A DNA stretch of 64,000 nt from Paralvinella palmiformis (GCA_025642065.1 JAODUP010000008.1:732001-796000); one strand, 5' to 3'; counted from the stretch's first letter, positions 24,602 through 37,810 are shown. Notes: generated by a model from the letters alone, not told the origin. Translations and numbers: made by a program.

Positions 24602-27332
24602 GCCGACTGGATGTTCAGTAGGATTGTTATCCTCAGACCAGACTGTGTTTGAACAGCTTGATAGCCAATTCTAAGATGTCATTCCAAGACGATAGGATGC
24701 TGCAGGTGTGTCTGCCGGTCAGACATCCCCATTCCGATACCTGGACAAAGCGTGTCATCGATCAGTGACGACGACAATTATATTTATTTACCTCAAAATT
24801 GTTCAATTGGTAGCATCATTCAGCAACTTCTTTAAGACGTTTTGGTCATCCAGTATACCACTTTTGCAGCATCGACATCATGGGAACAACTCCCAAACCA
24901 ACCGAGACACTGTCATTCAATTCAATTGTTTCATATCTAATATTAAGACTTAACATTGCAAATTCTTCATTCTTATTGATGAGCCTACCACGACATCAAG
25001 TAATTTCCAACATTCGTTTTGTTTTTACTTGTCAAGTTATAGTCTGTTATTAGGGTCACACGTTTAATTAAATCTAGCATTCTTGCATTTTGCATTTCTT
25101 CCATTATGTTGATACACACCAGTAAAAGATCAGGACGCCATTTACTTTTGGATTACCCATTAGATATGTGCCAACTTTTTATAAAGTAAGCCTGGTGATT
25201 CTAATTAGTGATGTCGTCCTGTTACAGGGCCACCTGGTTGCATTGTCGAATATTACAGTTTAATTTGGACTGTAGTAGAATATATTCAGCGCATAAATTA
25301 TATTTATGAAGATTTTAATTCGGCACATGTCATGATATCAGTAGAACTGTCGTATGTGAATCAGCGCCATCTAGAGGCGGAATGTTAAACATTTCTGAAT
25401 AATGTATGAATAAATGTTGTTCAAAAAATAGTTATGCCTTTATTTTTTAAATTATACACAAATGTTTCTTATTTTAGTGTCTGATTTTTCTACTTCTAGA
25501 TGGCGCTGCATGTACAACAAATCACTGCTTGTTTTTTTTTTATGGAGCTAGGTTATGTATAAGACAGTATCATTAAATATTTAAGAAAATACGATCTAAA
25601 TTGATATGTATGACTTAATTGTAAAACATAATTGTCCCGGACTAAGTAGATTTAATGCTTATAAGGTGCCCTAAATAGCCTCTCCCTAACATACACGCAC
25701 GCACACACACAATCACGTACGCACACACGTACACACAAACAATCACACACACACAACAGCACACTCGCACAGTTACAGATATGCGCGCGCGCGCACACAC
25801 ACACACACACACAGACGTACAATTACGAAACACATCATTATATACATCCATATGGATGTATTCATTGTCTGATGATGAAACATTTCTATTGGGTAAACAA
25901 AACCTGACCTTTAGTAGAAACTCTGATTTTTTATTAATTTTTATTTATGTTTATATTTTCCAGCAGCAGGTACACAAATGCCGCACCGGTGAATAACGAA
26001 TCATAATTAGGTTAATACGGACATTTATTTGTTTCGTTTTATCAACAGTTATTTCTATATTCACCGTCGCTTTATAAACGAGAAGGAATTGGGATTTAAA
26101 CGACGCCATGTTTGTGATTTATGTGTGTTTACAGAAGCTCAGAATGTGTAGACTTGTTAAAGAAAAATTAGCAATATTATATGGTATAAGTGCTTTATGA
26201 AAATCAGTTGACTGCGGCACCATGGACGTCATCCCATCTCTAAGATACAACATGACTGCGGAGATAAATGTAGGCTTGTTTATTGGCTTTATGACTCGTT
26301 GCACTTCACCGCGTCGAACATGAGCATTAGTTGCGCGTGCCAAGGACCCGACGAGGCACAAATCAAACAGAAGTGCGGAAATATTACGGACTCTTGACTG
26401 GCTGGAAAATGTTTATATAACGCGTAGAGTGCCCCGTGTTACGTTCGATTTTATCGCGATTCCACCAAAAAAACACAATAAAATAATAACGAGTCCCCGA
26501 ATAGGGCGCAATAACAGTTACAACAATCATCATTACTGTATATCAAATTATAAGGCCTTGAAAGCCAGATCCAAGTAGCAGGGTTAAAGTTGGGGTAACA
26601 TATGTAGTTTACGGTTATACGTGTCTAAAACCAAAAATTCGGATGGATTTCATTGTAGAAAAGCTACCCGATGCACAACGCGGTTTCCTTTAATATGTGT
26701 AGTCGTTATAATCAGCGATTATAGTCGTAAAGGATGTGGCTCCTGAGCTGGCTTTGGTAGAGCATCAAGTGGGGCTCAGAATAGAGCCGTGAGTTGAATA
26801 AATCTCACCAATAAAATGAGCGCCAGTACATAGTCAGCAGTAGCGTCCCGCAAATAATTCGTAACCCTATCGAATGATACTGATAGCGTTTTATTTACAA
26901 GCAAAAACTTCCATCGAATGTATAGTTTTAAGTAATAACCATTTTGTGGATGTTCTAAATACACCACGGATCAAGCCTGATTTTTGCGGTGTCCCCCCTT
27001 TTTATTTTGTTCTCTCCCTCCCTAAACAAATGCACCACATCTGATACCGCTCGACTGTAATAAATAGAAACTATTTTATTTTGGGTTGACAATGTCAGAT
27101 TATTAATTATATAGTTTGGTTTAATATTAAATAGCTCGATAGCAGCCTTCATTTAACGAACATGAATTATTTTGTCGTGTGATCCTGTTCTCTGACAATA
27201 TTCAGCTCCCTTTGTTTATTCTGGATTTATGCGCATAGATTTACACAAAAAAAGTAATAAATGTAATTAAAGGAACCATAAAGTGGATACATACACAATT
27301 CTGAGCACACCACAAATAGTAAAATATAACTT
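24602..27332. other. Intergenic region without a recognised gene
   Basis: AT-rich sequence with CA/GT repeats around 25690-25815 and the MITE candidate at 25362. No coding frame with a known motif was seen on either strand. Confidence 0.6.
25362..25508. mobile_element. MITE candidate with 14-bp perfect inverted ends
   Basis: CAGCGCCATCTAGA at 25362-25375 is the exact reverse complement of TCTAGATGGCGCTG at 25495-25508. The 147-bp interior is AT-rich with no coding potential. CAGCGCCATCTAG-type ends recur in small animal DNA transposons by my recollection; no target-site duplication was clear. Confidence 0.6.
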
Positions 27333-28072
27333 CATTCAATCGTAATGATACTGTCCCTCACCAAAGTTACTGAGGAAATTGAAGGTATATGGTGTAACTG
27401 GTAAGCTACTGGGATGGATCCGAGATTTTATAACTGGGCGAAAGCAGAGAGTGGTAGTAAATGGTATGCTGTCATCATGGGAAGATATCCTGAACGGAAT
27501 ACCCCCAGGAAGTATCCTATAAGTCCTATCTTGTTTGTCATTTTCACTACCGACCTACGAGACGTGGTCAGCAGTGCAACACAAATATTTGCTGATGACA
27601 CGAAGCTGTTCCGTGCAGTTCAGACAATTTAAGATCACGATTTCATGCAGCGAGACCTAGACAATTGTCACACAAGTGGCAACTAAGTTTCAATCCAGCC
27701 AAATCCGAAAGCCTCCATCAGAGCAGCTCAAATCTGAGATTAAAATACCAGATAGAAACTGAGATATCAGGCGAAACCAGAATTGAGAAGGACTTAGGTA
27801 TATTTATTGACGACGAACTGAAATTCCATGCCCATGTCTCCAAGTCACCAAAAAGCATTACGCTTGTTAGGTTTAATAAGAGTCACCTTCACATGTCTAG
27901 GTACTGTCACCATGCCTAGACTGTTCACCATTATGGTCCAACCATACTTAGAATATGGGAATGTAATCTGGTACCTAAGATTTAGGCGTGATAGGGTAGA
28001 GATAGAAAAAACAAATACAGAGACGGGTCACCAAACTAATGCCAGAGCTGAAGCATCTCCCATACGATAAAT
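27333..28072 (+). mobile_element. Host LINE relic, 5' part (reverse transcriptase)
   Basis: Broken reverse-transcriptase text reads LLRKLKVYGVTGKLLGWI, FITGRKQRVVVNG, then PILFVIFTTDL and IFADDTKLFRAV (the ADD catalytic motif), and the C-terminal region FTCLGTVTMPRLF, YLEYGNVIW and ELKHLPYDK. At least three frame changes are present. It stops at 28072 where another LINE is inserted, and resumes at 33841. A relative lies at 60000-61400. The family is a jockey/CR1-type non-LTR element of aquatic invertebrates. Confidence 0.75.
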
Positions 28073-28616
28073 GCCCCCCCCCGCGGGACCTGGGTTTAGA
28101 ATAGGTCCGCTGTATCCCCTGCATGCCGTAGGAGGGGCAGAGGGGATCCTGGTAGTTGAGTGGTGGAAACACTGCAACACACTACTTTGGCCCTAATTTC
28201 CTTCTAAGACGGGAGGTCAGAAAGGCCCGATCTGACCAATTGGCTAGTCACGTTTAGCCCTGGAGGTGGTTGTTTTTGGACCATTGATCCTTAAGCCCCC
28301 ACTTACTAGAAGGCAGTGGCTGATGGGTCAACCTTGGAGGATGGTGTTACTTGGAGTCATCGGGTGGATGATACTCCTCCACTCGATTCTCACTTGTGAT
28401 ACTGTCTTCTGGGGGTATTTCACAATTGTATCCCTGATGCACAAGTGTTGGTTACCATACCTCTGTGCATCCCCTTGTTGGACTCCAAGGCGGGTGGGAA
28501 GCATTTGTGCTGAAACAAATAAAATAAAATATGGACACCCCCAACCCCCCCCCCCATTCTCACAAAGCGGGCCTTAGAGGTTAAACCTCCTCGGATAGCG
28601 AAGAACCAACTCTACA

Positions 28617-29843
28617 TATGTGGCCTAGATTTTTAATAGTACAGGGCACAAGCAAAGACTCTCCCCTGGCAAAGCTCAATCCCTTTGCCATTAAGAAAGG
28701 CTTAAAAGGCTTGACGGGAACGCCAACATCTGTGAAAAGTCTCTGATCTGGAGACCTCATTATTCAAGTCTCAAAGAGGAGCCATTCCGAAAATCTGTTG
28801 CGTTCCAAAATGCTGGCAAATTGTTCAATACAAGTTGTCCCACATCGCAGTATGAACTTCAAAAAGGGAGTCATACGATGTAGGGGACCTCGCCGACACC
28901 TCCGAAGAGGAGATATTGGACAATTTGTCATCACAGGGTATAACGGAAATGAGGAAGAGTACCGCGTGATGGACGCGGAATTAATACCGGCACCATTATC
29001 CTCACGTTTGGACTTCTGTAAAAATAGGTTTCCTTCGAGTGAAAGTTGATGTTTATATTCCGAATCCTCTGAGATGTTTCAAGTGCCAAAGATATGGACA
29101 CCACAGAATAGCCTGTAAGCGAGAGCTTACATGCGCCAAATGTGGTACAACAGGTCACAAGGATAAGGAGTGTAAACAGAAACCGCACTGCGTTAACTGT
29201 GATGGAGACCATGGATCTTTCTCCCGGGACTGTCCCTTGTGGAAAAAGGAGAAAGACATCCAGACCATCAAAGTAACGCAGGGAATCTCCTTCCCAGAGG
29301 CTAGAATAGTCGTAGAGCAGAGAGGTAGCACTCCTACCTCAGTGAGGTCATACTCTGATGTCGCTGGGGTTACAAAAAGCAGTGTTGCCTGTCAAACCGA
29401 CATGACCTGGCCTCTCGGGGCACTGCAGCCAAGCCAAATGCCAAGACAGAAACACCCTGTATCTAATGCTGTGTCTACCATGACAGTTGCTGATGCAGCA
29501 CAGTCAGAGGTAATACCAGCCACAAAAACTAGACTACAAACAAAAAAAGGGGGATACCCCATCACCTTCCTCAGTGATGGAGCCCCTAACATCTCAGACA
29601 GTGTCTACGAAAAGAAGTTCAAACAAAACTAAACCAACACATGTTGGATCTAAGCCAACAACCCCCCCCCCCCCTAAACCAAAGAAAAAGACACTGTCTG
29701 ACAGAGAAAAAAAGGGCGATAAAAACTCCATTATTGCCCCAAACAAATATAACGTCTTGGAGGATATTCTGGATGGGTCCTCCATGGACTACGATGACCT
29801 GGATAATCCAGGTCATGAGCCATCGGGGACCCTTCTAGAATAA
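28617..29843 (+). pseudogene. LINE ORF1 (gag-like, three CCHC zinc knuckles), broken
   Basis: Translation runs WPRFLIVQGTSKDSPLAKLN, with an in-frame TGA at 28744, then VIRCRG with frameshifts up to about 29040, then VYIPNPLRCFKCQRYGHH with three knuckles: CFKCQRYGHHRIAC, CAKCGTTGHKDKEC and CVNCDGDHGSFSRDC. The stretch ISFPEAR follows. A last frameshift near 29600 leads into a Pro/Lys-rich C-terminus (29574-29843). The product would bind element RNA. Confidence 0.8.
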
Positions 29844-29857
29844 AATATTAATACAAA

Positions 29858-30583
29858 ATGTACCAGTCTATAATAAATTGGAATTGTAGAGGATTCTGCT
29901 GCCAAGAAACATATATGAAAAGTTCAAACGTAATTAAATTTAGGAAATACTCCTCATACCATATATTTTATGAAGCTATTGACACCAGAGCTTCCGGGGG
30001 AGTCACCATCATGATAACAAAATCGATTCCCCACAGACAAATTAGCTTAAATACCAATCTGCAGGCAGTTGCTGTGACGTTGTCACTCCACAAGACCATG
30101 ACATTGTGTTCAATATATATTTCACCAAGCTATCCACTTGGTGGAAACGAACTGGATGAATTAATAAGCCAGCTTCCTTCCCCTTTCATTTTAATTGGCG
30201 ATATGAATGCCCACAGCACAATATGGGGAAATGCACAAAATAATAATAAGGGCAACACATTAGAAAAGTTTATTGAGCACAATGAGCTGTGCTTGTGGAA
30301 TGATAACACACATACATATATCCATCCAGCAACTGGGTCATCATCTGCCATAGACTTATCCCTGTGCAGCCCATCATTATTTCTTGATTTTGATATGTCT
30401 GTACATAAGGATCTCTGTGGCAGTGACCATTTTCCAACATTCCTGCATTATAAAAACAAAGCAGCATTTTTAAATATATCAAAATGGAGTTTTAAGAAAG
30501 CAGACTGGTACAACTTTAAACTTAAATGTAGCCAAGAAATAAATAGAAATACCTTCAATACTATCAAAGAAAACCGCTGTTAA
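29858..30583 (+). pseudogene. LINE ORF2, apurinic-like endonuclease part
   Basis: Starts with NWNCRGF and carries the metal and catalytic motifs IGDMNAHSTIWG, SAIDLSLCS and GSDHFP expected of the exonuclease-endonuclease-phosphatase fold. It ends at a frame break before the ORF continues at 30596. Confidence 0.85.
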
Positions 30584-30595
30584 CTCTTTACATCA

Positions 30596-31879
30596 GTGCT
30601 ACATTTCGTAGCGGAAATAACGATACCAAAATCCTCTACAGTTGCAAGAAAACTCCACAAGCCCTGGTGGAATGGAGAATGCGAGGAAGCTCTGAAACAA
30701 AGAAATAGAGCTTTAAACCAATTTAAAGGAAATCCCTCCCATGCAAATTTGACAAATTACAAAATCGAATATGCCAGGGCACGTCGGGTCATTCGCAGAA
30801 ACATGCGAAATTCTTGGAGGGAATATTTCTCCCAATTAAATAATAGAACTCCCGTGAATACAATATGGAAAATAATTAAGAAAATCTCGGGTAAAGTTCA
30901 GGGCCCTCCAATAAAACAATTAGAAAAAAATGGGAGCATAATTACAAACCTAAAAGAGATCGGGAATACATTGGCAGAAACTACTGCACACAATTCATCG
31001 GCAGAAAACTACACAAACAAATTCAGGAGGAAAAAATGACCATTGGAGAATCCAATAAATTTCACATACAAAAATTATGAAATTTATAATAAAAAATCTC
31101 AATAAGAGAATTACTGGATTCTCTCAAGAAAGCCCATGATACTGCCGTTGGACCTGATGATATTCACTACCAGATCTTAAAACACATTCCTGAAAAATCA
31201 TTAGAAGTCCTGCTCGACATATACAATGAAATCTGGAGTGGTGGCGACTTCCCTTCCCAGTGGAGAGAAGCCACCATCATCCCATCCCAAAAGCAGGACA
31301 ACATCTCTCAGATCCTGGTAATTACCGTCCAATAGCACTCACAAGTTATATTTGTAAAACTTTTGAGCGGATGGTAAATACCAGGTTAGTCTGGTATCTC
31401 AAATATCACGCCTTCTCACAGCCCATCAGAGTGGTTTTAGAAAACACAGATCCACCACAGATCAACTAATTAAATTAGAAACCATAATAAGGGAGGGATT
31501 CATGAAGGGGCAACATATTGTTGGGATATTTTTTGATCTAGAGAAGGCCTACGACACAACATGGAAATATGGAATTCTAAAAGACTTATTTAATGCAGGA
31601 CTTCGTGGGAATATGACAACATTTATTTCCAAATTTTTGACTGGTAGAAACTTTACTGTCCGTGTCTGTAACACCCTCTCTGATTCATACCACCAACAAG
31701 AGGGTGTACCACAAGGAAGCATCTTATCAGTAACACTATTCAGCATGAAAATAAATAACATAGTTAAATGCTTGCTGAATGGTGTTAACTGTTCTTTATA
31801 CGTAGATGACTTCTTGATAAGCTACCAGTCAAACAAATATGAATTCCATAGAAATAATTATCCAGTTGTGTCTCAATAA
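30596..31879 (+). pseudogene. LINE ORF2, reverse transcriptase part with breaks
   Basis: Pieces in shifting frames include PWWNGECEEALKQRNRAL, the fingers region AHDTAVGPDDIHYQILK and GNYRPIALTSYICKTFERM, the palm IFFDLEKAYDTTW and EGVPQGSILS, and the catalytic YVDDF. At least three frameshifts or stops separate them. Confidence 0.8.
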
Positions 31880-31933
31880 ATTAGAAAATTAGGCTGATGA
31901 GAATGGCTTCAAATTCTCCAGGTCCAAAACAGT

Positions 31934-33454
31934 ATGTGTGCACTTCTGTCAACAAAGAAAATTTCATCCAGACCCGACATTAAAAATAAATATGGGGTAG
32001 ATATTCCCATTTTAAAGGAAATTAAATTCCTCGGGCTAATATTCGACAGCAAGCTCTCCTTCACCCCACATATAAATTACATGAAGGCTAGGTGTACTAA
32101 ATCTTTAAATCTATTAAAGGTCGCTTCACGATTTGACTGGGGCGCAGATCGAACAACACTCCTCCGTCTGTATAGAGCAGTTATTAGATCTCAACTTGAT
32201 TACGGGTCGATTGTTTGGGGATCGGCTCGTAAATCATATATCAAAATACTCGACCCTATACACCATCAGGGCTTGAAAATAGCCACAGGGGCATTTAGGA
32301 CCTCCCCAGTGGAGAGTCTTTATGTTGAATCTAATGAGGAATCTCTTTACAGACGGAGAAAACGACTGTCTCTGCAATATGCACTACAGTTAGGTAGTTC
32401 TCCGGCAAATCCTACATTTGATATGGTGTTCAACCCAAAACTCCAAGATAACTTCTTACTCAGACCGAAAACTATCCCAACTTTTGGAATCAGAATTCGG
32501 TCTTTGAGAGAAGACTTGGAGATTAAACCATGTCAAATAGAAAATATACGCCTACCTCATATCCCGATTTGGGATATGATGGAACCAACAATTTTGTATG
32601 GTCTGAGAGCGTGGAAGAAATCCGATGTTTGTCCATCGGAATTTCAGAGCCGCTTTCACATCATACAAAATAAATATGATGACCATCAGTTCATCTATAC
32701 TGATGGCGATAGAGTAGGATGCGCTGTCGTTTGTGGTAGGCAGTGTGTGATGGAACGTCTGCCTGACGTGGCCTCCATATACACAGCAGAACTTCGAGCT
32801 ATCTACCTCGCACTCCATCATGATATTAGCTCTACTGGGGACACATTTATTATATGCGTGGATTCTTTGTCCTACCTACAGGCCATAGAAAATCCATTTG
32901 TCTTCAGTATTTTAGAACTACATTCCACCTTTAAAACTCTAAAAAAGGATGTAGTATTCTGCTGGGTACCGAGCCATGTCGGTATTCGTGGCAATGAACT
33001 CGCTGATAAGACTGCCAAAACTGCTCTAAAAGGTCGGAAGATCAACATTCCATTACCGTTGACTGACTTCCGACCTATCATAAAGCGATACGTACGAAAG
33101 CAGTGGTCAGATTTCTGGTCACTGCAATCTGAAAATAAATTGCATGCAGTGCAGCCTGCATTAGGATGTTCGATGTGGTCCTGTCGGGAAAGGCGGGAAA
33201 TTGTGCTCTGTCGTTTACGGATTGGGCATTCTTTCCTCACCCATAGATACCTCTTGGCTGGAGAATATCCACCAGAGTGTATCTCCTGCCAAGAACGCCT
33301 GAGAGTCGATCACATCCTCCTTCATTGCTCGGAATACCACCACATCAGAGTAAACTACTACCATGCAGAGACTCGGAAAGAGCTGCTGGACAATATTACC
33401 CCGGACACAATTTTAAACTTCCTAAGAGAAGCTGGTCTTTTCTCCTTAATATAA
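31934..33454 (+). pseudogene. LINE ORF2, thumb and RNase H part
   Basis: A 506-codon open stretch. It covers EIKFLGLIFDSKLSF, a connection region and a complete RNase H: YTDGD (Asp), TAELRAIYLAL (Glu), CVDSLSYLQAI (Asp) and WVPSHVGIRGNELADKTAK (final Asp). The end CISCQERLRVDHILLHCSEY is the CCHC-like motif typical of I/R1-type ORF2. RNase H after RT supports an I/Nimbus-like clade. Confidence 0.85.
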
Positions 33455-33840
33455 ATTATTTAAAGTGGTAACATCTAGTCAATATCATAACCGTTTCTAG
33501 TATTTCCTCTATAGAAGCAGGTCTTCTCTTTTAACAGAAATCTATTTAATTACCTCTAGTCAAAACTAGTCATTACATGTTATTCACTCTGTTGGACAAT
33601 TGAGAATCTGATTTTATCTTTTTAACAAGCTTATACACATATACACCAATGTATATTTACCATTTATACTTAACAATTTACATCCTAGCTTATACAAACA
33701 TTTTATCAATTTCAGTAATCCGGCTTTTTAACTTTTTATAAAGATTCGCTAAAACGGTTTTATTTCCAAACGTTCTAGGACACTGAATGGCCTAAATTGT
33801 GCCGATGTGTCGTTAAACAACATTTATCCATCCATCCATC

Positions 33841-34036
33841 CCATACGATAAATGGCTAAGAGCCCTAAGATTACCAACACTGCAGCACTGTATGAGAAGA
33901 GTGGATATTATGCAGACATACAAGATCTTAAATGGAATTGACAGAGTAGATAGCAAGTTCTGGATGAAACCAGCTAGATTGGGAATTCTTTAGCCAGAGA
34001 GTCGTAAAGGACTGCAACTCGCTCCCAGCGGAAGTA
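33841..34036 (+). mobile_element. Host LINE relic, 3' part after the insertion
   Basis: Continues the interrupted protein: PYDKWLRALRLPTLQHCMRR, VDIMQTYKILNGIDRVD and, after a frameshift, SQRVVKDCNSLPAEVR. These follow directly from LPYDK at 28072 once one copy of the duplication is removed. Confidence 0.75.
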
Positions 34037-34044
34037 AGGACCAG

Positions 34045-34790
34045 ATTTAGGACTGGGCAAGCTAGGCAGTTGCCCAGGGGATTCCACAACCAGGGGGCAT
34101 ATTTCATGAAAAACGATTGTAAGCAAATATTTAGGCTGACCTGAACGACACGCACCTATCAATCAAAAGCCATATTGCAGGCGTATTTCTAACGAGATAT
34201 CGACTCATTGTCTAAGGTTGCATTACGTTCACGACGTTAGAAACGCTTAACGTACATAACGTAACGTAATTAGCGTACTTGCAAAAACTATTTTTTTACG
34301 CGAAGCGTAAAATATCCTCGAATACAAGGCGTATGAATTCGCGGATTGCAAAATCTTTACATACGCAAGCCATATTATATTTATGAGTGGTAGAAACAGC
34401 TAACTGGTTGTTTTCCTGCTATAGCTCAGCTCACGTCGGCAGACAAACATCTAAAATCTAACGCTATACATATATCAACACCGATTTTCTTTATCACTAG
34501 TTGTTGGCTTAGAAACAGTACATCGTGACACTGTCTGCCATCACCTACCGTTAGGTTTCAGATAAGAAGTGAGTATTATACTTTTATCTTTGACTTGTGC
34601 TTGTGCAAAACAAAGTATGTTCATTTGTTTGTTTCAATTTTTTCTTATTTTGTTAGGCTTATTTATTCTCGTTATGTTTGGGACCAGAGATCAATAAGGA
34701 CAGGGTTCGGTTTACCCTACCGACAGACCCAAATTTCAAAGGTGTTTTCATCCTTGATTTCATTTCTTCCGGGTGCTACATGGTCTCATT
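34045..34790 (+). mobile_element. hAT-like transposon, left part (tentative)
   Basis: Begins near ccagatttaggactgggcaa and gctaggcagttgcccagggg, which resembles the non-coding end of hAT elements carrying ZMYM-type transposases. No coding text is clear. Taken with 37811-38990, an RTE-like LINE would have inserted between the two parts. Confidence 0.4.
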
Positions 34791-34992
34791 AGCATATACA
34801 GTGTGCAGAAAGTGATATATCCAGGGAACTCTCTGTGCTGGTACCTTGATGGTGTTGAGGAGGCTTGCGTTTCTCAAGGACTCTGGGAGCTATACCGGCG
34901 AGGGCCTAACCCCATGGCAGGTTTAACCAAGCCGGACAGGTCTCAGGGGAGGGACCAGACAAAACCCAGCACCTGGTCCTCCAGGTTGGGGG

Positions 34993-36072
34993 TTGGGCGT
35001 GGGGCTACCAACCCGGGCGACCCATGATGGTTTAACTATACTATACTCAGGACATAGAGACACACACATCCGTGGTGTAGCTCTTGTAATCTCCAAGCAG
35101 AAGGCCAACACATTGCTGGAATGGGAATCGATCAGTGATAGGATAATGAAAGCACCCTTCAACCCCATGCACTGCAAGCTTACAATCATTCTGTGTTACA
35201 CCCCAACCAATGAATCGGACAAAGAGGACAAGGAAGACTGGTACGAACAGCTGCAAAAAGCAGTCGCCAAAGTGCCACAACACGATATGCTTCTAATCAT
35301 CGGAGACATGAATGCCAAAGTTGGTTCTGAAAACTCCAACTGCGAAAAAGCCATGGGGAAACATGGTTGTGGCGTGATGAATGACAACGGTGAACGCCTT
35401 GTTGACTTCTGCTTGAAAAACAACTATGTAATTGGAGGCACCATCTTTGCACACAGGGACATCCACAAGCTCACCTGGAAATCACCTGATGGTAGGACAA
35501 GCAATCGAATCGACCACATTATCATAAATGAAAAATGGCGTAGGTCCCTTCAATATGTGAGAGTTCGCCGTGGAGCTGACATTTATAGTGATCACTATTT
35601 GGTAACCGCCTGCGTCAAGTTGAAGCTCCACAAAGTGGTACCAGAGAGTCAGGGCCGTAAACAATTAGTTGTCACAAGACTCGCATGCCCAGTCACCAAA
35701 CAGCAGTTCGTTTTGGAGCTGAGAAACCGCTTCAGTGCTTTAACTGAAACATCAGAGGAGACTGACCACGACGCTACCAACAAATGGGATACCACCAAGA
35801 ACACCTATATCGAAGTAGCTACCAACGTCTTTGGCCACAAGAAGAAGAACCACAAGGAGTGGCTAACACCGGAAACATGGAACAAGATTGAGGAGAGGAA
35901 ACAACTCAAAATGAAGATGCTGAGTACCAAATCAGCGAGATTCCAACAACAAGTCCAAAAAGCATACAAAGGCAAAGACAAGGAAGTGAAGAAGAGTGCC
36001 AGGAATGACAACAGGTCCTATGTTGAAGGGCTAGCAGCAGAAGCTGAGCGTGCTGCAGCAAAGGTGAAATGA
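34993..36072 (+). pseudogene. RTE-like endonuclease and linker
   Basis: From about 35040 it reads ILYSGHRDTHIRGVALVISK, then endonuclease motifs IIGDMNAKVG, TSNRIDHIII and IYSDHYLV. The normal N-terminus (first strand and first catalytic residues) is missing: leader sequence runs straight into ILYSGH, which shows an internal deletion. A Lys-rich linker follows. Confidence 0.8.
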
Positions 36073-36124
36073 GCACTGTCTACAAGATCACCAAACGTCT
36101 AATTACACTACCCACTCTGCCCCC

Positions 36125-37810
36125 GTGAAAGGGAAAGATGGCAGCACTATTACAACTGAACGTGAACAAGCTGATAGATGGGTTGAATATTTCTGTGAAG
36201 TCCTGAACCACCCTCAGTCAGATGAACCCGCCGACCCACCACCAGTGCCAGATGACCTCAACATCGACACCAGTCCCCCAACAGAGTCGGGAGTTAGATA
36301 TGCCATCAAAACTATGAAGAGTGGAAAAGCCCCAGGCGTAGGCTCCATTCATGCTGAAATGTTGAAGGCTGACTTCAGTACAGCTACAAGAGTCCTGACT
36401 AACTTGTTCGACGCCATTTGGGACAAAGAGACTATCCCAAGTGACTGGGACAGAGGACTCATTGTAAAGATCCCTAAGAAAGGCAACCTCCAAGTCTGTG
36501 ACAATTGGCGAGGAATCACACTCTTGTCCATCCCCAGCAAAGTCTTCTGCAGAATCATTCTTGGAAGAATCGAGACAGCTATCGATAAGAAGCTGGTACA
36601 AGAACAAGCGGGATTACGGAAGAGAAGAGGGTGCACTGACCAGATATTTGCATTGAGAAACACCATAGGGCAGACTCTAGAATGGAACTGCCCACTGTAT
36701 ATCAACTTCATTGATTTCAAAAAGGCCTTTGAGAGTATCCACCATGACACTCTGTGAAAGATCCTAGGATCCTATGGAGTACCTCTAAAGATTGTTTCAT
36801 TGATAGAGACATTCTACAACCACTTTGAATGCAGTGTCATCCTCAGTAATACATCCTCTGAGTGGTTTCCAGTGAAATCGGGTGTTAGACAGGGATGCAC
36901 CCTCTCACCCATCCTATTCTTGGTCGTCATCGACTGGGTCATGCGGAAAACTACATCAGATAAACCCAGGGGTATCCAGTGGACTCTCTTTTCCCAGTTA
37001 GAAGACCTCGACTTTGCTGATGACCTTGCATTTCTATCAGTAAAACTTGACCATCTGCAGAAAAAAAACCTGATAGATTAGAGAGATATGCAAAACAAAC
37101 TGGGCTTACCAGCAATACCAGATCCAAGACACAACTGATGAGCATCAATACTACACCAACCGCATCTGTTACCGTAAATAGTAAACCATTTGAGTTTGTA
37201 CAGGACTTTGCCTACCTGGGTAGTCTCATCAGCAAAGAAAATGGAGGCCAAAAAGACATCAAGGCAAGACTCGGTAAAGCCCGTTGTGCTTTCGCCAAAC
37301 TGCAGAACATTTGGAAGTCTAACCTATACACCACCAAAACAAAGATAAGACTTTACAACAGTAATGTGAAGTTCATCCTACTGTAAGACTCAGAGTGCTG
37401 GCGAGTGGTTAAAGGGGACATGGCAAAGATCAAATGCGTTCCACAATGGATGTTTGAGAAAGATCTGCCGTATATTCTGGCCAAATAAAATTTCCAACAT
37501 GGAACTCTATAAGAAGACAGGTTGCAACAGTGCTGTCCTCGAAATCAAATGGCGACGACTGAGATGGCTAAGGCATCTCCTGAGAATGCCAAAAGACAGC
37601 AATCCCAAAGTGGCACTGAGATGGACACCACCTGGAAAAAGGAAGCGAGGATGGCCAAATATGACATGGCGACAGACAGTAATGGCGGAGCTGAAAGAGA
37701 AAGGGCTGTCATGGGGTGAGACTCAGGCCTCAGCTAAAGATAGGACCTTGTGGCAAAACATTGTTGTGCCCTTATGTCCCACTGGGGACGAAGAGGATAA
37801 GTTAAGGTAA
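36125..37810 (+). pseudogene. RTE-like reverse transcriptase and C-terminal domain
   Basis: Contains the fingers (SGKAPGVGSIHAEMLKAD, NWRGITLLSIPSKVFCRI), the palm (INFIDFKKAFESIHHDTL, SGVRQGCTLSPILF), catalytic LDFADDLAFLS, thumb (FAYLGSLISKENGGQKDIKA) and the tail PPGKRKRGWPNMTWRQTV. Stops at 36757 (TGA after HHDTL), about 37080 and about 37385 break it. The relative at 62000-63330 (minus) belongs to the same broad group. Confidence 0.85.

Larger units (their letters stand above)
28073..33840 (+). mobile_element. I/Nimbus-like LINE, near full length, inserted with TSD
   Basis: A 5.8 kb non-LTR retrotransposon. The 5' leader begins in a C run (ccgcgggacctgggtttaga). ORF1 with zinc knuckles lies at about 28617-29843, ORF2 at 29858-33454, and the 3' UTR ends in TCCATCCATCC. 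The 16-bp repeat TCCCATACGATAAATG at 28057-28072 and 33839-33854 is the target-site duplication (its first two bases may belong to the tail). Both ORFs carry stops and frameshifts, so the copy is dead, but its clean boundaries suggest it is younger than its host. Confidence 0.85.

Noticed and set aside
26740..26800. tRNA-like sequence (gctggctttggtagagcatc)
   Set aside because: Resembles an A box by chance; there is no B box at the right distance.
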